A stretch of DNA of 64,000 nt from Fluviicola sp. (GTDB lineage Bacteria; Bacteroidota; Bacteroidia; Flavobacteriales_D; Crocinitomicaceae), in NCBI RefSeq assembly GCF_029266855.1, contig NZ_JAQSWB010000006.1:62001-126000 (forward strand), given 5' to 3'. Below, one piece after another: positions 1 through 11,300 of this stretch. The notes beneath the pieces were generated by a model. That model ran no database searches. It saw only the letters and a list, made by a program, of their open reading frames with translations, and was not told the DNA's origin. The number at the start of each line of letters is the position of its first letter. Within the stretch, counting starts at the first letter, position 1. Position numbers and translations under genes: made by a program.

Positions 1-2850
1 TACTTGCACACGTGTACCGATCTTTGAATTCGTTTCATCCATGAGTTCAACGAATTTAATATGAGCTCCGTTGGTTTCATGCAACTGATTTAAGCTATCC
101 AATCTGTTTCTGATCAGTGAAGTCCCTTTAGATTTATGACCTGTCGGTGTTTCGACTTTGGAGATTGAAAGCCGGCTGAAACCATTGTCTTCAATGCTAA
201 TAACCAATTGATCCGCTTGTTGTTCAATTCGTAATGTGAGTCGCGGTTGTTTAGCTGCCTGCAAGGGCAATAATCCATGCCAAATAGCATTTTCGATGAG
301 CGGTTGGGTTATCAGGGCAGGTATGTAGAGATCACTGATGTTAATGGCCGGATCAATCTCCTTCACAAACAGAAACTTGTCATTGAAACGAAGTTGTTCC
401 AGTTCCACATACAAATCGATCATGCTGATTTCGTTGGTCAAACTGCTCACTGACTGATCTGAATAGTTCAGTAAATAACGAATCAATTGGCTGAATTTTG
501 CGATATACAAATTGGCTTTCTCACTCTCTTCGGTAAGAATCAGTTGCTGGATTGCCACCAGGGAATTGGACATAAAATGCGGGTTGATCTGTGCCTTCAA
601 AGCCGTTAATCGGTATTCGGTAAGTACTTTTTCAATAGCCGCTTTCCGTTCTTGTTTTTTCCGTGCTCGGTATAGAATCAGCCAGCCTAGACCTGCAATT
701 AAGCAAAAGCCAACCACCACAAGTGCTGCTTTAAACCCGGTAGTTTGCCAAATTGCGGGTGTGATGTAAAAGGATAAGCGTATTGTCTGACTGCGTGCAT
801 TTCTCACGCCGATTTTCGGTGAAACATGCAAGGTATAATAACCAGGTTCCAGGTTTTGCAAATGCAACTGTGTCCCACTCACTTCGCCTGAGAACGACTC
901 ACTTCCTTTTAAGCGGTAAACCAATTTTTTGGACGGAAACCGATAAGCCAATACGTCAAAATTGAAGTAGATGTTGTTGTGATTGTAGGCAGATCTAAAA
1001 AAGTCTTGTGGCATACTTTTACCATCAATCACAATCGATTCCAAATGAAAGCGGTAATGATCTTCCCGGAAAAGTTTTCTGGCATTCAGTTGTGTGAGCC
1101 CGGTTTTGGTAGCGATGTAGATCTTGTTATTGTAAGAAGCAATGCTCACGATTTCTTCATCCAGGATCAGCCGCCATTCCGAAGACAAGTGGAGTTTGTT
1201 GTAATAGGTGACGAAGGCTCCTTTGTTGGTCGATAAAAACACCATCCCGTTTTCGGCAAACGCAATGTCATTGATCACTTGCGATGGAAGATTGCGGTAT
1301 TGGGTAAGCTTATTTTCTGGTGAAAGGCAATACAGCCCATCACCCTTGGTGCAAATCCAGTAATTGTTCTGACGGTCTGTTTTGAGTTTGGAAATGTTTT
1401 TATCCCTTAGGGGCCTTAAATAAGCCGGTTGCTTTAATGTCGAGTCCAGCAGAAAACACCCTTTATGAGTGGCAATAAGAAATGTTTGTTGGGATCGCTT
1501 AACAATGCTTTTTGATTGTTCATCTACAAAGTATTTAGCACACTTATCCTTCCCCTTCTTTTTGCGCAAGATTACCGAACCGGAAAGCATCAGCAATTCT
1601 TCTTTGCCATTTTTCTCAAAAGCATAGCAGTTCGTCATGGGTTGGTAGACCTCAGCCCGGTTTAAATCGCGGTTAATGGTCAAAATGGAATGTTTTGTAG
1701 CCAGGTAATACATTCCTTCAAATGCGGCAATGTCTGTGATATGAGCGGTGTTGCCATTCAGGTTTACCTTGACAACCTGGTCTTTTTCTTTCACAAACAG
1801 GTTTCCGGCAACTGTTCCGATAAACAATTTGTTATCGATGACTTTCAGCAGTGAAATACATTCATCCAATTCGGGGATATTGGAATAGGAAACACGATCG
1901 GTGGTTTTGGAATAAAAAATTCCCCTTTCGATCGTTGAAACCCACATCCCCGACTGATCATCAAACAACACATCTGAGACGGTCATCTTTCCGAAATAAT
2001 GTTCAATTACATTAAGATCGCGGTCCAATTCCAGTAATCCACCATAGGAAAGCCCTATCCACAAATGGCCGTTGGGAGATCGTTTCAAACAGATCATGCC
2101 GGTTTCCAGTTCGATTTGCTTCGAAGTACCGTTCTTTTTGTCGAGGCTTACTGTAATTCCCCGTGCGATGTATACCCCGTAATCGGTATTCAACACCGCA
2201 TTGCGTTGCATGGAAAAAGTATTGGCAAACAGCTTTCGAACAAATGCTCCCTTATGATCAATTACCTTTAGGTATTTTTTTCCGCTCAGGGGATACATTC
2301 TTACAAGGTGAAACGCAGTATCCGCAGCATCGGATTCACGGGTTTTAGAATGTGTCGTAATCGGAATACCACCTGCAATAGAATAGTCGCTCTTCGAAAT
2401 TTTATACGTTTTGTAAAGCATAGTAGAAAGGTACAGGTTGGCTCCATCATCGAAGAAGAGTTCGTAAGCCGTCTGATTTCCCGATAGAATTTCGGCGCTT
2501 ATGGCTTCAATTCCAGCAACACGAAAAGCACTGTCGTTATTGATCTGATAAATCGCCGCTTTGGAGTTGAGAAAATACATATTTCCCCCAAATTCAGTCA
2601 CCGAGTACACTATGCTTTCACTGAATGGAATATTGGTACATGCCGGGTTAAAAGCAGTTCCGTTGTGTTTCGAAATGCCGTATTCGGTAAATACCCACAC
2701 ATAACCTTTGCTATCCTGAAAGAGCTGATATACTTCCACAGCCGGTACACCACCTTCGATACCAATGTTTTTAAAAACAAGCTGCTGCGCATGAATGGCC
2801 GGCATAATACCCAGGCATAATAACGAGTGAAACAGTAGTTTTTTGAACAT
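1..2850 (-). CDS. Sensor histidine kinase, LytS type with beta-propeller sensor (3' end cut off)
   Basis: An open frame of 950 codons runs from the ATG at 2848-2850 to the window edge; probably only a few C-terminal residues are missing, because the last visible stretch (IGTRVQV) is the usual end of this kinase class. Signal peptide (residues 1-21, ending IHA before QQLVF). Residues about 25-640 hold propeller blades of the two-component regulator type (SPNGHLWIGLSYGG is one). A Y_Y_Y-like segment precedes one membrane helix (about 705-728). The cytoplasmic part has the His_kinase motif LKAQINPHFMSNSL with phospho-accepting His about 758, then an ATPase domain with the N-box LIENAIWHG and the loop EDNGFS. 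It should sense a periplasmic ligand, often a glycan in this family, and signal to a LytTR regulator that is probably just outside the window. It is divergent from the T9SS gene at 2974. Confidence 0.9.
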   Translation of the reverse strand, partial: MFKKLLFHSLLCLGIMPAIHAQQLVFKNIGIEGGVPAVEVYQLFQDSKGYVWVFTEYGISKHNGTAFNPACTNIPFSESIVYSVTEFGGNMYFLNSKAAIYQINNDSAFRVAGIEAISAEILSGNQTAYELFFDDGANLYLSTMLYKTYKISKSDYSIAGGIPITTHSKTRESDAADTAFHLVRMYPLSGKKYLKVIDHKGAFVRKLFANTFSMQRNAVLNTDYGVYIARGITVSLDKKNGTSKQIELETGMICLKRSPNGHLWIGLSYGGLLELDRDLNVIEHYFGKMTVSDVLFDDQSGMWVSTIERGIFYSKTTDRVSYSNIPELDECISLLKVIDNKLFIGTVAGNLFVKEKDQVVKVNLNGNTAHITDIAAFEGMYYLATKHSILTINRDLNRAEVYQPMTNCYAFEKNGKEELLMLSGSVILRKKKGKDKCAKYFVDEQSKSIVKRSQQTFLIATHKGCFLLDSTLKQPAYLRPLRDKNISKLKTDRQNNYWICTKGDGLYCLSPENKLTQYRNLPSQVINDIAFAENGMVFLSTNKGAFVTYYNKLHLSSEWRLILDEEIVSIASYNNKIYIATKTGLTQLNARKLFREDHYRFHLESIVIDGKSMPQDFFRSAYNHNNIYFNFDVLAYRFPSKKLVYRLKGSESFSGEVSGTQLHLQNLEPGYYTLHVSPKIGVRNARSQTIRLSFYITPAIWQTTGFKAALVVVGFCLIAGLGWLILYRARKKQERKAAIEKVLTEYRLTALKAQINPHFMSNSLVAIQQLILTEESEKANLYIAKFSQLIRYLLNYSDQSVSSLTNEISMIDLYVELEQLRFNDKFLFVKEIDPAINISDLYIPALITQPLIENAIWHGLLPLQAAKQPRLTLRIEQQADQLVISIEDNGFSRLSISKVETPTGHKSKGTSLIRNRLDSLNQLHETNGAHIKFVELMDETNSKIGTRVQV

Positions 2851-2973
2851 TTTAAACAAAGCTAATTATTAATTCAGAGAGTAAGTTCAAAAATTACCGG
2901 ATTGTGTAAAAAAGCTATCCTGCGGTTTCTGAAGGAGTTAGAAAGCCTCGAGATTTGTATAAAACAAATAATT

Positions 2974-5133
2974 ATGAAACGTATAAACTATTTACTGGTG
3001 ATTGCAACCTTGTTTGCGATGCCCTATTTAAAAGCCCAAAGTTGCAGTGGTTATGTACAACCCCCCAACGAGTTAGTCAAAAATGGCGAAATGGAATATT
3101 TTTCCAAAGCATGCGCGAATCTAACGGTTAATAGTGCGCCAAATAACCTTACTGCTGCTGCTGGATATCCCTGTTGTTTTTGGGTAAACCCTCCAACTAG
3201 TCCTACAACCGCTGTGGTTTGTACCCCGGATTATTTTAATAACTGTGCACCTGTTCCTACAACGAACGCACAGGCAGGAAGCTCTGTTAATGGAGGGTTA
3301 AACTGGCAAAATTTTAATCCTTCCTCTCCGGGACCTATTGCTTACATGCCTGTTAGTCCTCACTCGGAGAATGGTTATTCAGGGGTTGCGGTTTATCAAA
3401 GTTCTGCGCAACCAAGTGCCCGGGAATATATTTCGAATCAATTGGTATCGCCACTTATTCCGGGTTCCAGCTACCAACTCAGTATCTGGGTACGTTTATC
3501 GCCGAACAGTGTTTATGGAACAAAGGACATTACTGTCTTATTTTCAAATACGCAACCATCCCAAACACTCCAAACAGGTGTTTTTCCTTTACCTATTCCC
3601 GTAGGAGCCAGTGATTATTTGGTTCCACCAATGAGTCTGACACCAATTACCAATAAAGCCGGATGGACAAATCTAACCGCAACTATTATACCGCCTGCCG
3701 GTTCTAATTATTCATACATCACTATTGGTAATTTCAAGGACAATGGCTCGACTTCTTTGAGTGAACCGCTAGAAGTTGGGAATGTTAGTTTCCCTTCTTA
3801 TTATTACATTGATGATGTATCTCTGAAGTTCTTATGTGGTCCAACACTTACTCCAGCAATTACCGGGGCATCTTCTTTCTGTTTCGGATCATCAATTAGT
3901 TTCACAGGATCTGCAACGGGTGGTACGGTTGCCAATAATGTTTGGACAGTTGTCGAATGCGATCAGTTTGGAACTCCTGCTGTTGGTGCTATTGAATGGT
4001 GGAGTCCATGGTCGGCAGGAGCACCGGGAACATTAACCTTGCCAACTGCGGCCAATGGCGGGCCAACAATCGTCTGTGGTAAATATTACAAAGTAAAATT
4101 GGCTGTACAGAACGCATGTGTACCCTGGTCTGAAACGTCAAAAATCATTTATATTAATTGCCTTCCAAGTTTCAAATTAAAAGGAAGTACGAGTAAAATT
4201 TGTTACGGGGATGTAGCTGCTTTAAATGCCAGTATGAATTTGGGAAGTAATAGTACTTATACTTTAAACTGGACACCTCTTTCTCCGGCTGGTCCTGCCA
4301 TTTACAATGGACCAATGGCTGGTGTTACAGTTAGTCCTACCGTTTCAACAACCTATTTATGCACTGTTACTGATAATGTTACCGGATGTTCTTCCAGTAT
4401 GCAATGGTACGTAAACGTCATCAATGCTGATCCATCATTTAGTTTATCTGTCAATACGGCACCTGCGTCCTACTTTACCTTATCTGCATTGGCAAACGAT
4501 CAAACAGCAAATACACAGCCTGGGTTTGGATATGCATGGTTCGTAGAAGAACTGGATCCAACTAATAATGCTATTTTCACCTTCCAGAATCCATCTTGTT
4601 GGTGGTATCCTCTTAGCACACCGAATCCGTTTAACGGGATAGATTGTATTGCCAATACCTATTCAGGGATAAGTACTATAGCCAATTGCAGTTTGCCATC
4701 TGCAGGTCAATTCTTGTACAATCATACCTACCGCATCACACGTGGGGTTTGGAATGACCTATGTCCTTACAAACAGTTTTCAATGATCGTAACAACGGTT
4801 AAATCAGGTAACGGTCATACACTTCAAATAGTCGAGGATCCAAGTGCGCCTGATTACAGTACGCTTTCATTGGCGTATAGGAATAATGATGCATCATTGG
4901 AAAGTAGTGTTACAATTTACCCGAATCCTAGTACGGGATTATACACTATCGAATTGGAAGACTACAGCGATGCAAGTATTGAAATTTACAATGTATTGGG
5001 TAAAAAAGTAAAATCAATTCAACAAACTGCTGCAAAGACAACGGTTGATTTGACCGGATATCCGAAAGGCGTTTACTTGGTAAACATTCATTCAAACGAT
5101 AAACAAATCAGCAAAAAAATCATTTTGGAATAA
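2974..5133 (+). CDS. T9SS-secreted surface protein, function unknown
   Basis: A 719-residue exported protein. The start at 2974 (MKRINYLLVIATLF) is chosen over an in-frame upstream start at 2902, because it gives a clean signal peptide cut before QSCSGY. Residues about 30-290 form a region with a repeated presentation-domain look (NELVKNGEMEYF at the start, YYIDDVSL near the end), like carbohydrate-binding or adhesion modules. Next come Ig/PKD-like segments rich in Thr, Ser and Pro. The last 75 residues are a type A sorting domain (SVTIYPNPSTGLYTIEL, then GVYLVNIH and KKIILE), which sends the protein through the type IX system to the cell surface. No catalytic motif was recognised. It stands alone and ends at a strong hairpin. 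Confidence 0.85.
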   Translation: MKRINYLLVIATLFAMPYLKAQSCSGYVQPPNELVKNGEMEYFSKACANLTVNSAPNNLTAAAGYPCCFWVNPPTSPTTAVVCTPDYFNNCAPVPTTNAQAGSSVNGGLNWQNFNPSSPGPIAYMPVSPHSENGYSGVAVYQSSAQPSAREYISNQLVSPLIPGSSYQLSIWVRLSPNSVYGTKDITVLFSNTQPSQTLQTGVFPLPIPVGASDYLVPPMSLTPITNKAGWTNLTATIIPPAGSNYSYITIGNFKDNGSTSLSEPLEVGNVSFPSYYYIDDVSLKFLCGPTLTPAITGASSFCFGSSISFTGSATGGTVANNVWTVVECDQFGTPAVGAIEWWSPWSAGAPGTLTLPTAANGGPTIVCGKYYKVKLAVQNACVPWSETSKIIYINCLPSFKLKGSTSKICYGDVAALNASMNLGSNSTYTLNWTPLSPAGPAIYNGPMAGVTVSPTVSTTYLCTVTDNVTGCSSSMQWYVNVINADPSFSLSVNTAPASYFTLSALANDQTANTQPGFGYAWFVEELDPTNNAIFTFQNPSCWWYPLSTPNPFNGIDCIANTYSGISTIANCSLPSAGQFLYNHTYRITRGVWNDLCPYKQFSMIVTTVKSGNGHTLQIVEDPSAPDYSTLSLAYRNNDASLESSVTIYPNPSTGLYTIELEDYSDASIEIYNVLGKKVKSIQQTAAKTTVDLTGYPKGVYLVNIHSNDKQISKKIILE

Positions 5134-5155
5134 GCAATTTGCTTGAAATGAAATG

Positions 5156-5193
5156 TAAACAAGCGTCGGGGAAACCTGACGCTCGTTTGTTTT
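5156..5193. terminator. Intrinsic terminator, probably bidirectional
   Basis: Stem AGCGTCGGG (5162-5170) pairs with CCTGACGCT (5175-5183) around a GAAA tetraloop, with one G-U pair. A T-rich run follows on the plus strand, and an A-rich flank would give a T tract on the minus strand. It lies between the convergent T9SS gene and the Tc operon. Confidence 0.75.
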
Positions 5194-5337
5194 TAGATTG
5201 GTAAGAAAACTACTCAATCGAGTGTGAATTCCTTTTAGCTCTTCCCCCATTCCTTGGATTCCGGAACAAAGAGCCACCATTTCTGATGACTCTTTTCTCT
5301 TAATACCTCAAATTGTTCTGACAGATTTCAAATCTGA

Positions 5338-8300
5338 TTACTTCGCTTTATATTTCACAAAGAAAATCACATCTTTATATCCTTTTTTGCCGGCAGTCTT
5401 TGGAACCTTTATCTTCATTTTATTTTCCTTCGTGATTCCTTCATTATCCGGCATGAACTCTAGCTTATTCGAAGAGTCAATGGTATAGCATTTCGGTTCG
5501 ATGCTTTCAATTTCGGTCATGCTTGTAAAATAGGGGAAATGCTCTGCTTTTAATTCTAAAATATGATCGGTATTATTAGCGGGCAATGTCAGCAGGTTCC
5601 ATTTATTCGGGAAATCATGGCGAAGACTGAATACCCGGATCAATCCCTTGCCATTTATCGCGTTTAGTGCCGCAATCAAACTGGTTTCTACGGTATCTTT
5701 AAAAACGCCGTCATAATCGGCTGTATAACTGATCTGAATGATGACATCCGAAATAGTCGTATAATCAAATGCCCGTTTCGCCTTTGGTAATGATAAGGTC
5801 CAACTGCTGACGGCTCCTGCTCCTTCAAAAGGCAAATAGCGCTCGTCCCGGAAATTGAGTTCAAATTGACCGCCATCATTCTGAGCATTACTTGTAGCAA
5901 TCATTTCACAACCATTAAATGCAAAATCAACCAGTGCGCTGTCTTTATCATTTCTGATTTTATTGGTTCCTAATGCTAATGTTGCTCCGATATTTGTGTA
6001 GGGTCCGGCAATGCATGGAATCGTCACCCGGACAGATTTTATAATGCGTCTGAAATATCCTGGATAGGTTAAGTCAAAGACAGCTTCCGGAATAGAGAAA
6101 TCAATACATTCACCGGTTTCTTTTAATTCATACAATTTATCAGGCGCAATTTGAAGCATGCTGAAATGCTGCGTGATTTCCATTGTTCGCTTGTCCGTGT
6201 CGATAAACTCTTTTTCGAGCTGCAACAGCTGAAGCATTAATCGTTCACCTGCCAACAGACCGTTTTTATCATTCATCCAATTATCAGATTGAATGAAATT
6301 ACTTGTAATCTCAGTTCCAAAACGCTCAAATTCAAATGCTTTTTGTGCCTGCATGGAAAAATCATAAGCCAGATTAAACGCCATTCGATACAGTTTTTGC
6401 AACTGCTGTACCTGGAAGGTATAATGTTTATAATCGGAGAATTTAGTGGTATAAAATTCATACAATTCCTTGTATTGATCAATGTTTGTCTCATGCAGCT
6501 CCAAATCAAACTCTGCCATAGCCACTGCTATTTCGGAAGATCTTAATTGTTCCGCCATTGCCAAAAGGTCATGAGTGGCAGTCGAAAGCTGGAATTTCCA
6601 ATCTTCTTCGCGTCGTTGATGTGAACCTTCCAACCCGGCAAGGATTGCCACATTATCCGCTATTTTAGCTGTGGCGTCTAGGGCAGAAGCAAAATTATTA
6701 GCACTGGAACCAAGTTCAGCTCCACCATATTTCATCGCAAAAGGGCTTCCAACTTGTGGAATGAGGGCTAAACCGCCAGATAAAAACTGAAGGACTCCTT
6801 CTGCTGTTCTGATGGATCCTGCAGTCCATTTCGCAATTTGTTCCACATTTTCCCATTCAATAAGTCCTTCTTCGATAAGTCCTTCATAATGGGCTTTTCG
6901 ATTCTCAATATTGGCCTTGCTTTTTACTAAATTCTCATGATTTGTTTTTGCCTGATCAATTTGCCGCTTCTTGTTTTTGGTGGTTAAAGTCAGGATGTTT
7001 TGCTCGTGTCTTGTTCGAAGTAGGGTTAATTCTTCCACATCTCTTTTTTCTATGGCACTAAACAATGCACCTCCGAAGTTTTGTACTACACCGCAAAATT
7101 GTTTGGCTTTTTCGATTAAGTAAACAAAACGATGGTTGGGTAATTGTCCGCCAATCGCTGCCGCTATTTCATCGAAGGACATTCCTGCAGCCACCATGCG
7201 TGCAAGCAATGCCGGATCGATTTCAGGAGCAAAGGCCGGCATTAATTTTTTCACGCCGTTCAGATCCATGCAATTATTCAATTTATAGATGCGATCATTT
7301 ACCCGATCCCAATAAGCTATGAAATCTTTGTTGTGCGGAAAACAGAAAATCAAATCAGAATCAATGTCGAAATAATTTTGAGGTTTTGTGGGCCTTCCCT
7401 GTTTTTTATCCTGTACATAGGAGTTCTTAATCGGATCTTTTGAACTGCGAACTTTTGCAAACGGAGTACTGTTTTGTATTCCTTTGGACGATATAACTGT
7501 CGGTCCGCCTTTCTTAGCAGCTTTCTGTGGTGCAGCTACTTTTCCCTGAGGACCCTTATTTACAGGTCCAAAAAGATTGTAAATGAACTCCGAATTTTTC
7601 GTTACGTTAATATCTTCGTATGACAAGGTAGGTGTTTCTTTGCATTGTCCCGTTTTTTCGGGTTTATCACCTAAAATCGTTTTTACGATATCGTATAAAT
7701 GCCTTGCTTCACTCGTACTTTCAGGAGTGTATTGTTCAAACAGATAATCTCCCCAATCCATTAGATTATCCAGGTATTTCATGACCACATTTTTTTGATA
7801 TGCACCAATTCGAAGACGGGCAATTGCATGTGGATTACCTGGATTTCGTTGATACATTTCAATGGTGTTGGGATCACTGTAGATTTCCTTTAGTTTTTTA
7901 ATTCCAATATTTCTAAAGGCTGCAAACCTCCAGTTGACATCATGCGGGAATACTAATTGTTCGAACTTTTCTTTAATTGCCGTCGGATTATAAATGTAGC
8001 TGTACCATTGATTTGCTTCACGGTATTTTCCGGCAGCATTTAAATGATCTGCAATTCGCATCGGGATATGGAAAAAGAGTTCAAAAAAGTAATTTCCAAA
8101 ACTTTTACTATAGTCAATTTGTGTTGAAACCTGCCGTTGCGTATTGTAATCCAATAAATCATCCATACTAAGAGATACTTTATCCCACAGTAATTGAATG
8201 TATTCCGGGTTCAGTTTATGTCCATTATTGCTGTCGGGAAGAGTAGGAGTAGTAAGAATCGCTACCATATCATTCTGCCGGATCATATAATCATTCACCC

Positions 8301-11300
8301 CATCTGCGTAATTATTGGCTCCATTCGTAACATAAAAATTAGCAAACGAGTCATAATAGGTATTGTACTCTTGTTTCAGAGACACAAATTGACTGGGTGT
8401 AGGCAACACAGAGGGTACTTTTTTTTGATCAGCTAATTTGATGAAGTTTTTCCGATACTCTAATGAATTAACTGGCACATAATCAATTTGATGAATCAAA
8501 TCTACACTGCCATTGCCTATTTCCTTGTTCGGGTCTTTAAAGAACATAAGTTTGTTCCCTGCTGAATTACCTGTTTTTAAGGTGTATTGTGATCCTGCCG
8601 CATTAAATGAAAAAATAAAATCCAATTTATCATCTCCCAGCTTCACCGTAAAAGTTTTCGACGGAATGGTTATCGGTGAAGGTGGTGAATCTTGATTCGA
8701 ACTGCTTGCTACATTGACAATCTGATCAAAGCGATTAAATGCAAATTCGATCTCGAAGGTCATAGTACCGATTATAGGCATGTCTATTTTTATTTTGACA
8801 TTTTTTGTAAAGCCATCAAATACTGCACGTGTATTTTTATATACCGGTTGAAGCGCGTTCTTTTTATCAGTCCATATATAATCGAGCCTCAATAAATTGC
8901 GATCTGGTGTTTTTGATGGGTAGGGCTTACGGTAAACCGTCCGCTCAAATTCTTTTAATACGTTTTCCCGTATTTCTTCTGCACCGGGTTTAAATGATGG
9001 GGTATTACCGGAAGTTACCTGATTCTTATATTTTTCAAGTCTTAAAAAAGGATCAAAGGGGCTGCTTTTTCGATAATCCAGTTCTATCTTTTGCGGGGCA
9101 CACCACTTATTATCAACCTGTAAAAAAGAATAGTTGGCATATACATCATAAGTATGCATTTTGATGCTTTGTGTTCCTTGAGTCACATTAGAAATGTCTT
9201 TTCGCTGAAAACTGGTCCAGAAAACATACAATTTACCATTGTAACGAATAGCTGATACATCTTCTGCCGGAATTGCAACGTTCATTTTCTCCCAATTAGA
9301 CCAAAGTATTCCACCGTTTTTTAAAAATTCAACGTGCCTGTAGTAATATTCTACCGGTTGTTTATTGGTTTTACCGAAAAGATAGATGCGCTTATTTTCC
9401 GTATCATGATAAGCCCCGGCGATTTTTAATTCCGCTAAAGTCATGATCTGTTGAATATACTTTTTGTATGCATTTTCAACGACTTCGGGGTTTAATTTTT
9501 GCTGAAGTAACTCGTCTTCCAACTCTTTAAATTCGGGACTTTTATTGTCTCTGATCTCAGGGGCCACATAATTTTCCGGAAATAGGAATATTTTACGATT
9601 TGCTTCCCAAACCCGGTAATTTTTGCGCCATTCCCATTCTTGTTTTTCATCAACATCCAATGAAACGATCACTTTTTCATCTTTCGATTGCTCAAATCCC
9701 AACAAACATCTGTTGATATAGGTTTGTAAACTGTTGGTTGCTGCTACGATACGTGGGAGTGTAAAGCAGTCTCCCATGCTTACATCCAATAGGAAATATC
9801 GATAAAGATCTTCTCTGTCATCAAATCCGAAACCTTTAGCCCGTATATCAGCATTGAAAATGACGTAATTGCAAAGTGCATCGCGTTTATTGCTGCTCAA
9901 TTTGTTTTTAAAGTCCTGTATTGCGGATTCCCAGGCTTCATTTGTGCTGAATTTGGATCGAATTGCGTTCTGAAGCATTTGGCTTTGAGTTCCCAGTTCT
10001 GCCAGTACATTCGTTGTTTTAAGTTTATCGATCAGATCACTGCTAACATTCAATTTTTTTGCCCAGTCGAAACGATCCCAAATATTTTTAATTACCGTTA
10101 TTGAACTTGTTTTTACAAGATTGGTTGTAACCTGGGCGATATCAATTTTTTTCCATTTGGCAATCGCTTTTTGAACGGCAAGAGGTAATAGGTTTTCTTT
10201 TTCAATACTTCTCAAAGTAAGCCAGAGATCGAAATTTCTCAACGTTTCCGTTTCATTTATCCAAGTCCCCAAATAAGCAAACTCTTTCACCCATTCCATA
10301 TCTTGCCAAACGGTGAACCCGAATTTGGGATAAATGCAATCTTGTACTTCTACTGCGATTACTTTCAGGTCATCTGCTTTGATTTTGAACTTTTCTGCTA
10401 AAAACTGAAGTCTTTCAAGTCGTTTCTTTATGTTTGAAAACGCGATATAGGTAGCATCACTCGTTACTCCGCCTAAATCAGTAAATAAATTATCCAAATC
10501 AGCATCCGAAACTTCAATAAAATGTCTGTAGTACCCCAAAACGGCAGGTTCTGTTTCCATCCACTTATTAAACAACAATTGGAATTTGTTTCCTGTTGCA
10601 AAAGCATCACTTGCAAGCAATTCTTTAACGTCAGCGCTTGTTAATGCTGTTTTATCTTCTTCAATAAGCACGGCGGTTTTTAGTTCTTCTCCAAAAAGAT
10701 AGATCAGATCTTCCATGCTGATTTGATTTTTACTGAACGTATTCAGAAACCTTACAAAATCAGGGATATCCTCATTTACATTTGTAAAATACTTCACCGT
10801 ACCCTTGCCCCATACTTCCAGTAAATTCACAAACGTTTCAACGGATCCGAGTCCTGTCCACTTGTAAAGCTGAATATATCGGTAAATCAGATTGAGAGTA
10901 TCGGTGTTAAACACAATTTTGATTGGTCCATTGGGAGCTATCGGAGTACCGATAGTATCTTTTAATAATACGAGACATGCCAGCATATCGGCAGAATTGA
11001 CACCAAAAGCACCTTGCAATCGCATCAATAAATTGAAGGAGTCATCGTCGGTATTTGCCACTAAATCTTCCAGCTTAGCCTCTTCGTTTGTGATCCAATC
11101 AGCTGGCAGCAATTGTTTCCATGTGATGATTGAAGCATCATCATTCGTTTCCGCAAGTCCTTTCAGGATTCCCATTAAAACAGGAACATCTAATTTTAAG
11201 AGCTGTTGAATTTTTCTGAATGATGCCAGTTTTAAGATTGCGGCGGAGTTAAGATTATTGTGCTGGATGTCTAATGCCTGGAAAATGAAGTCCAGTTCTT

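Noticed and set aside
5322-5336. CAGATTTCAAATCTG palindrome just after the TcA stop codon, as a terminator
   Set aside because: The loop would be only one base and no T tract follows; the hairpin at 5156-5193 is a better end for the transcript.
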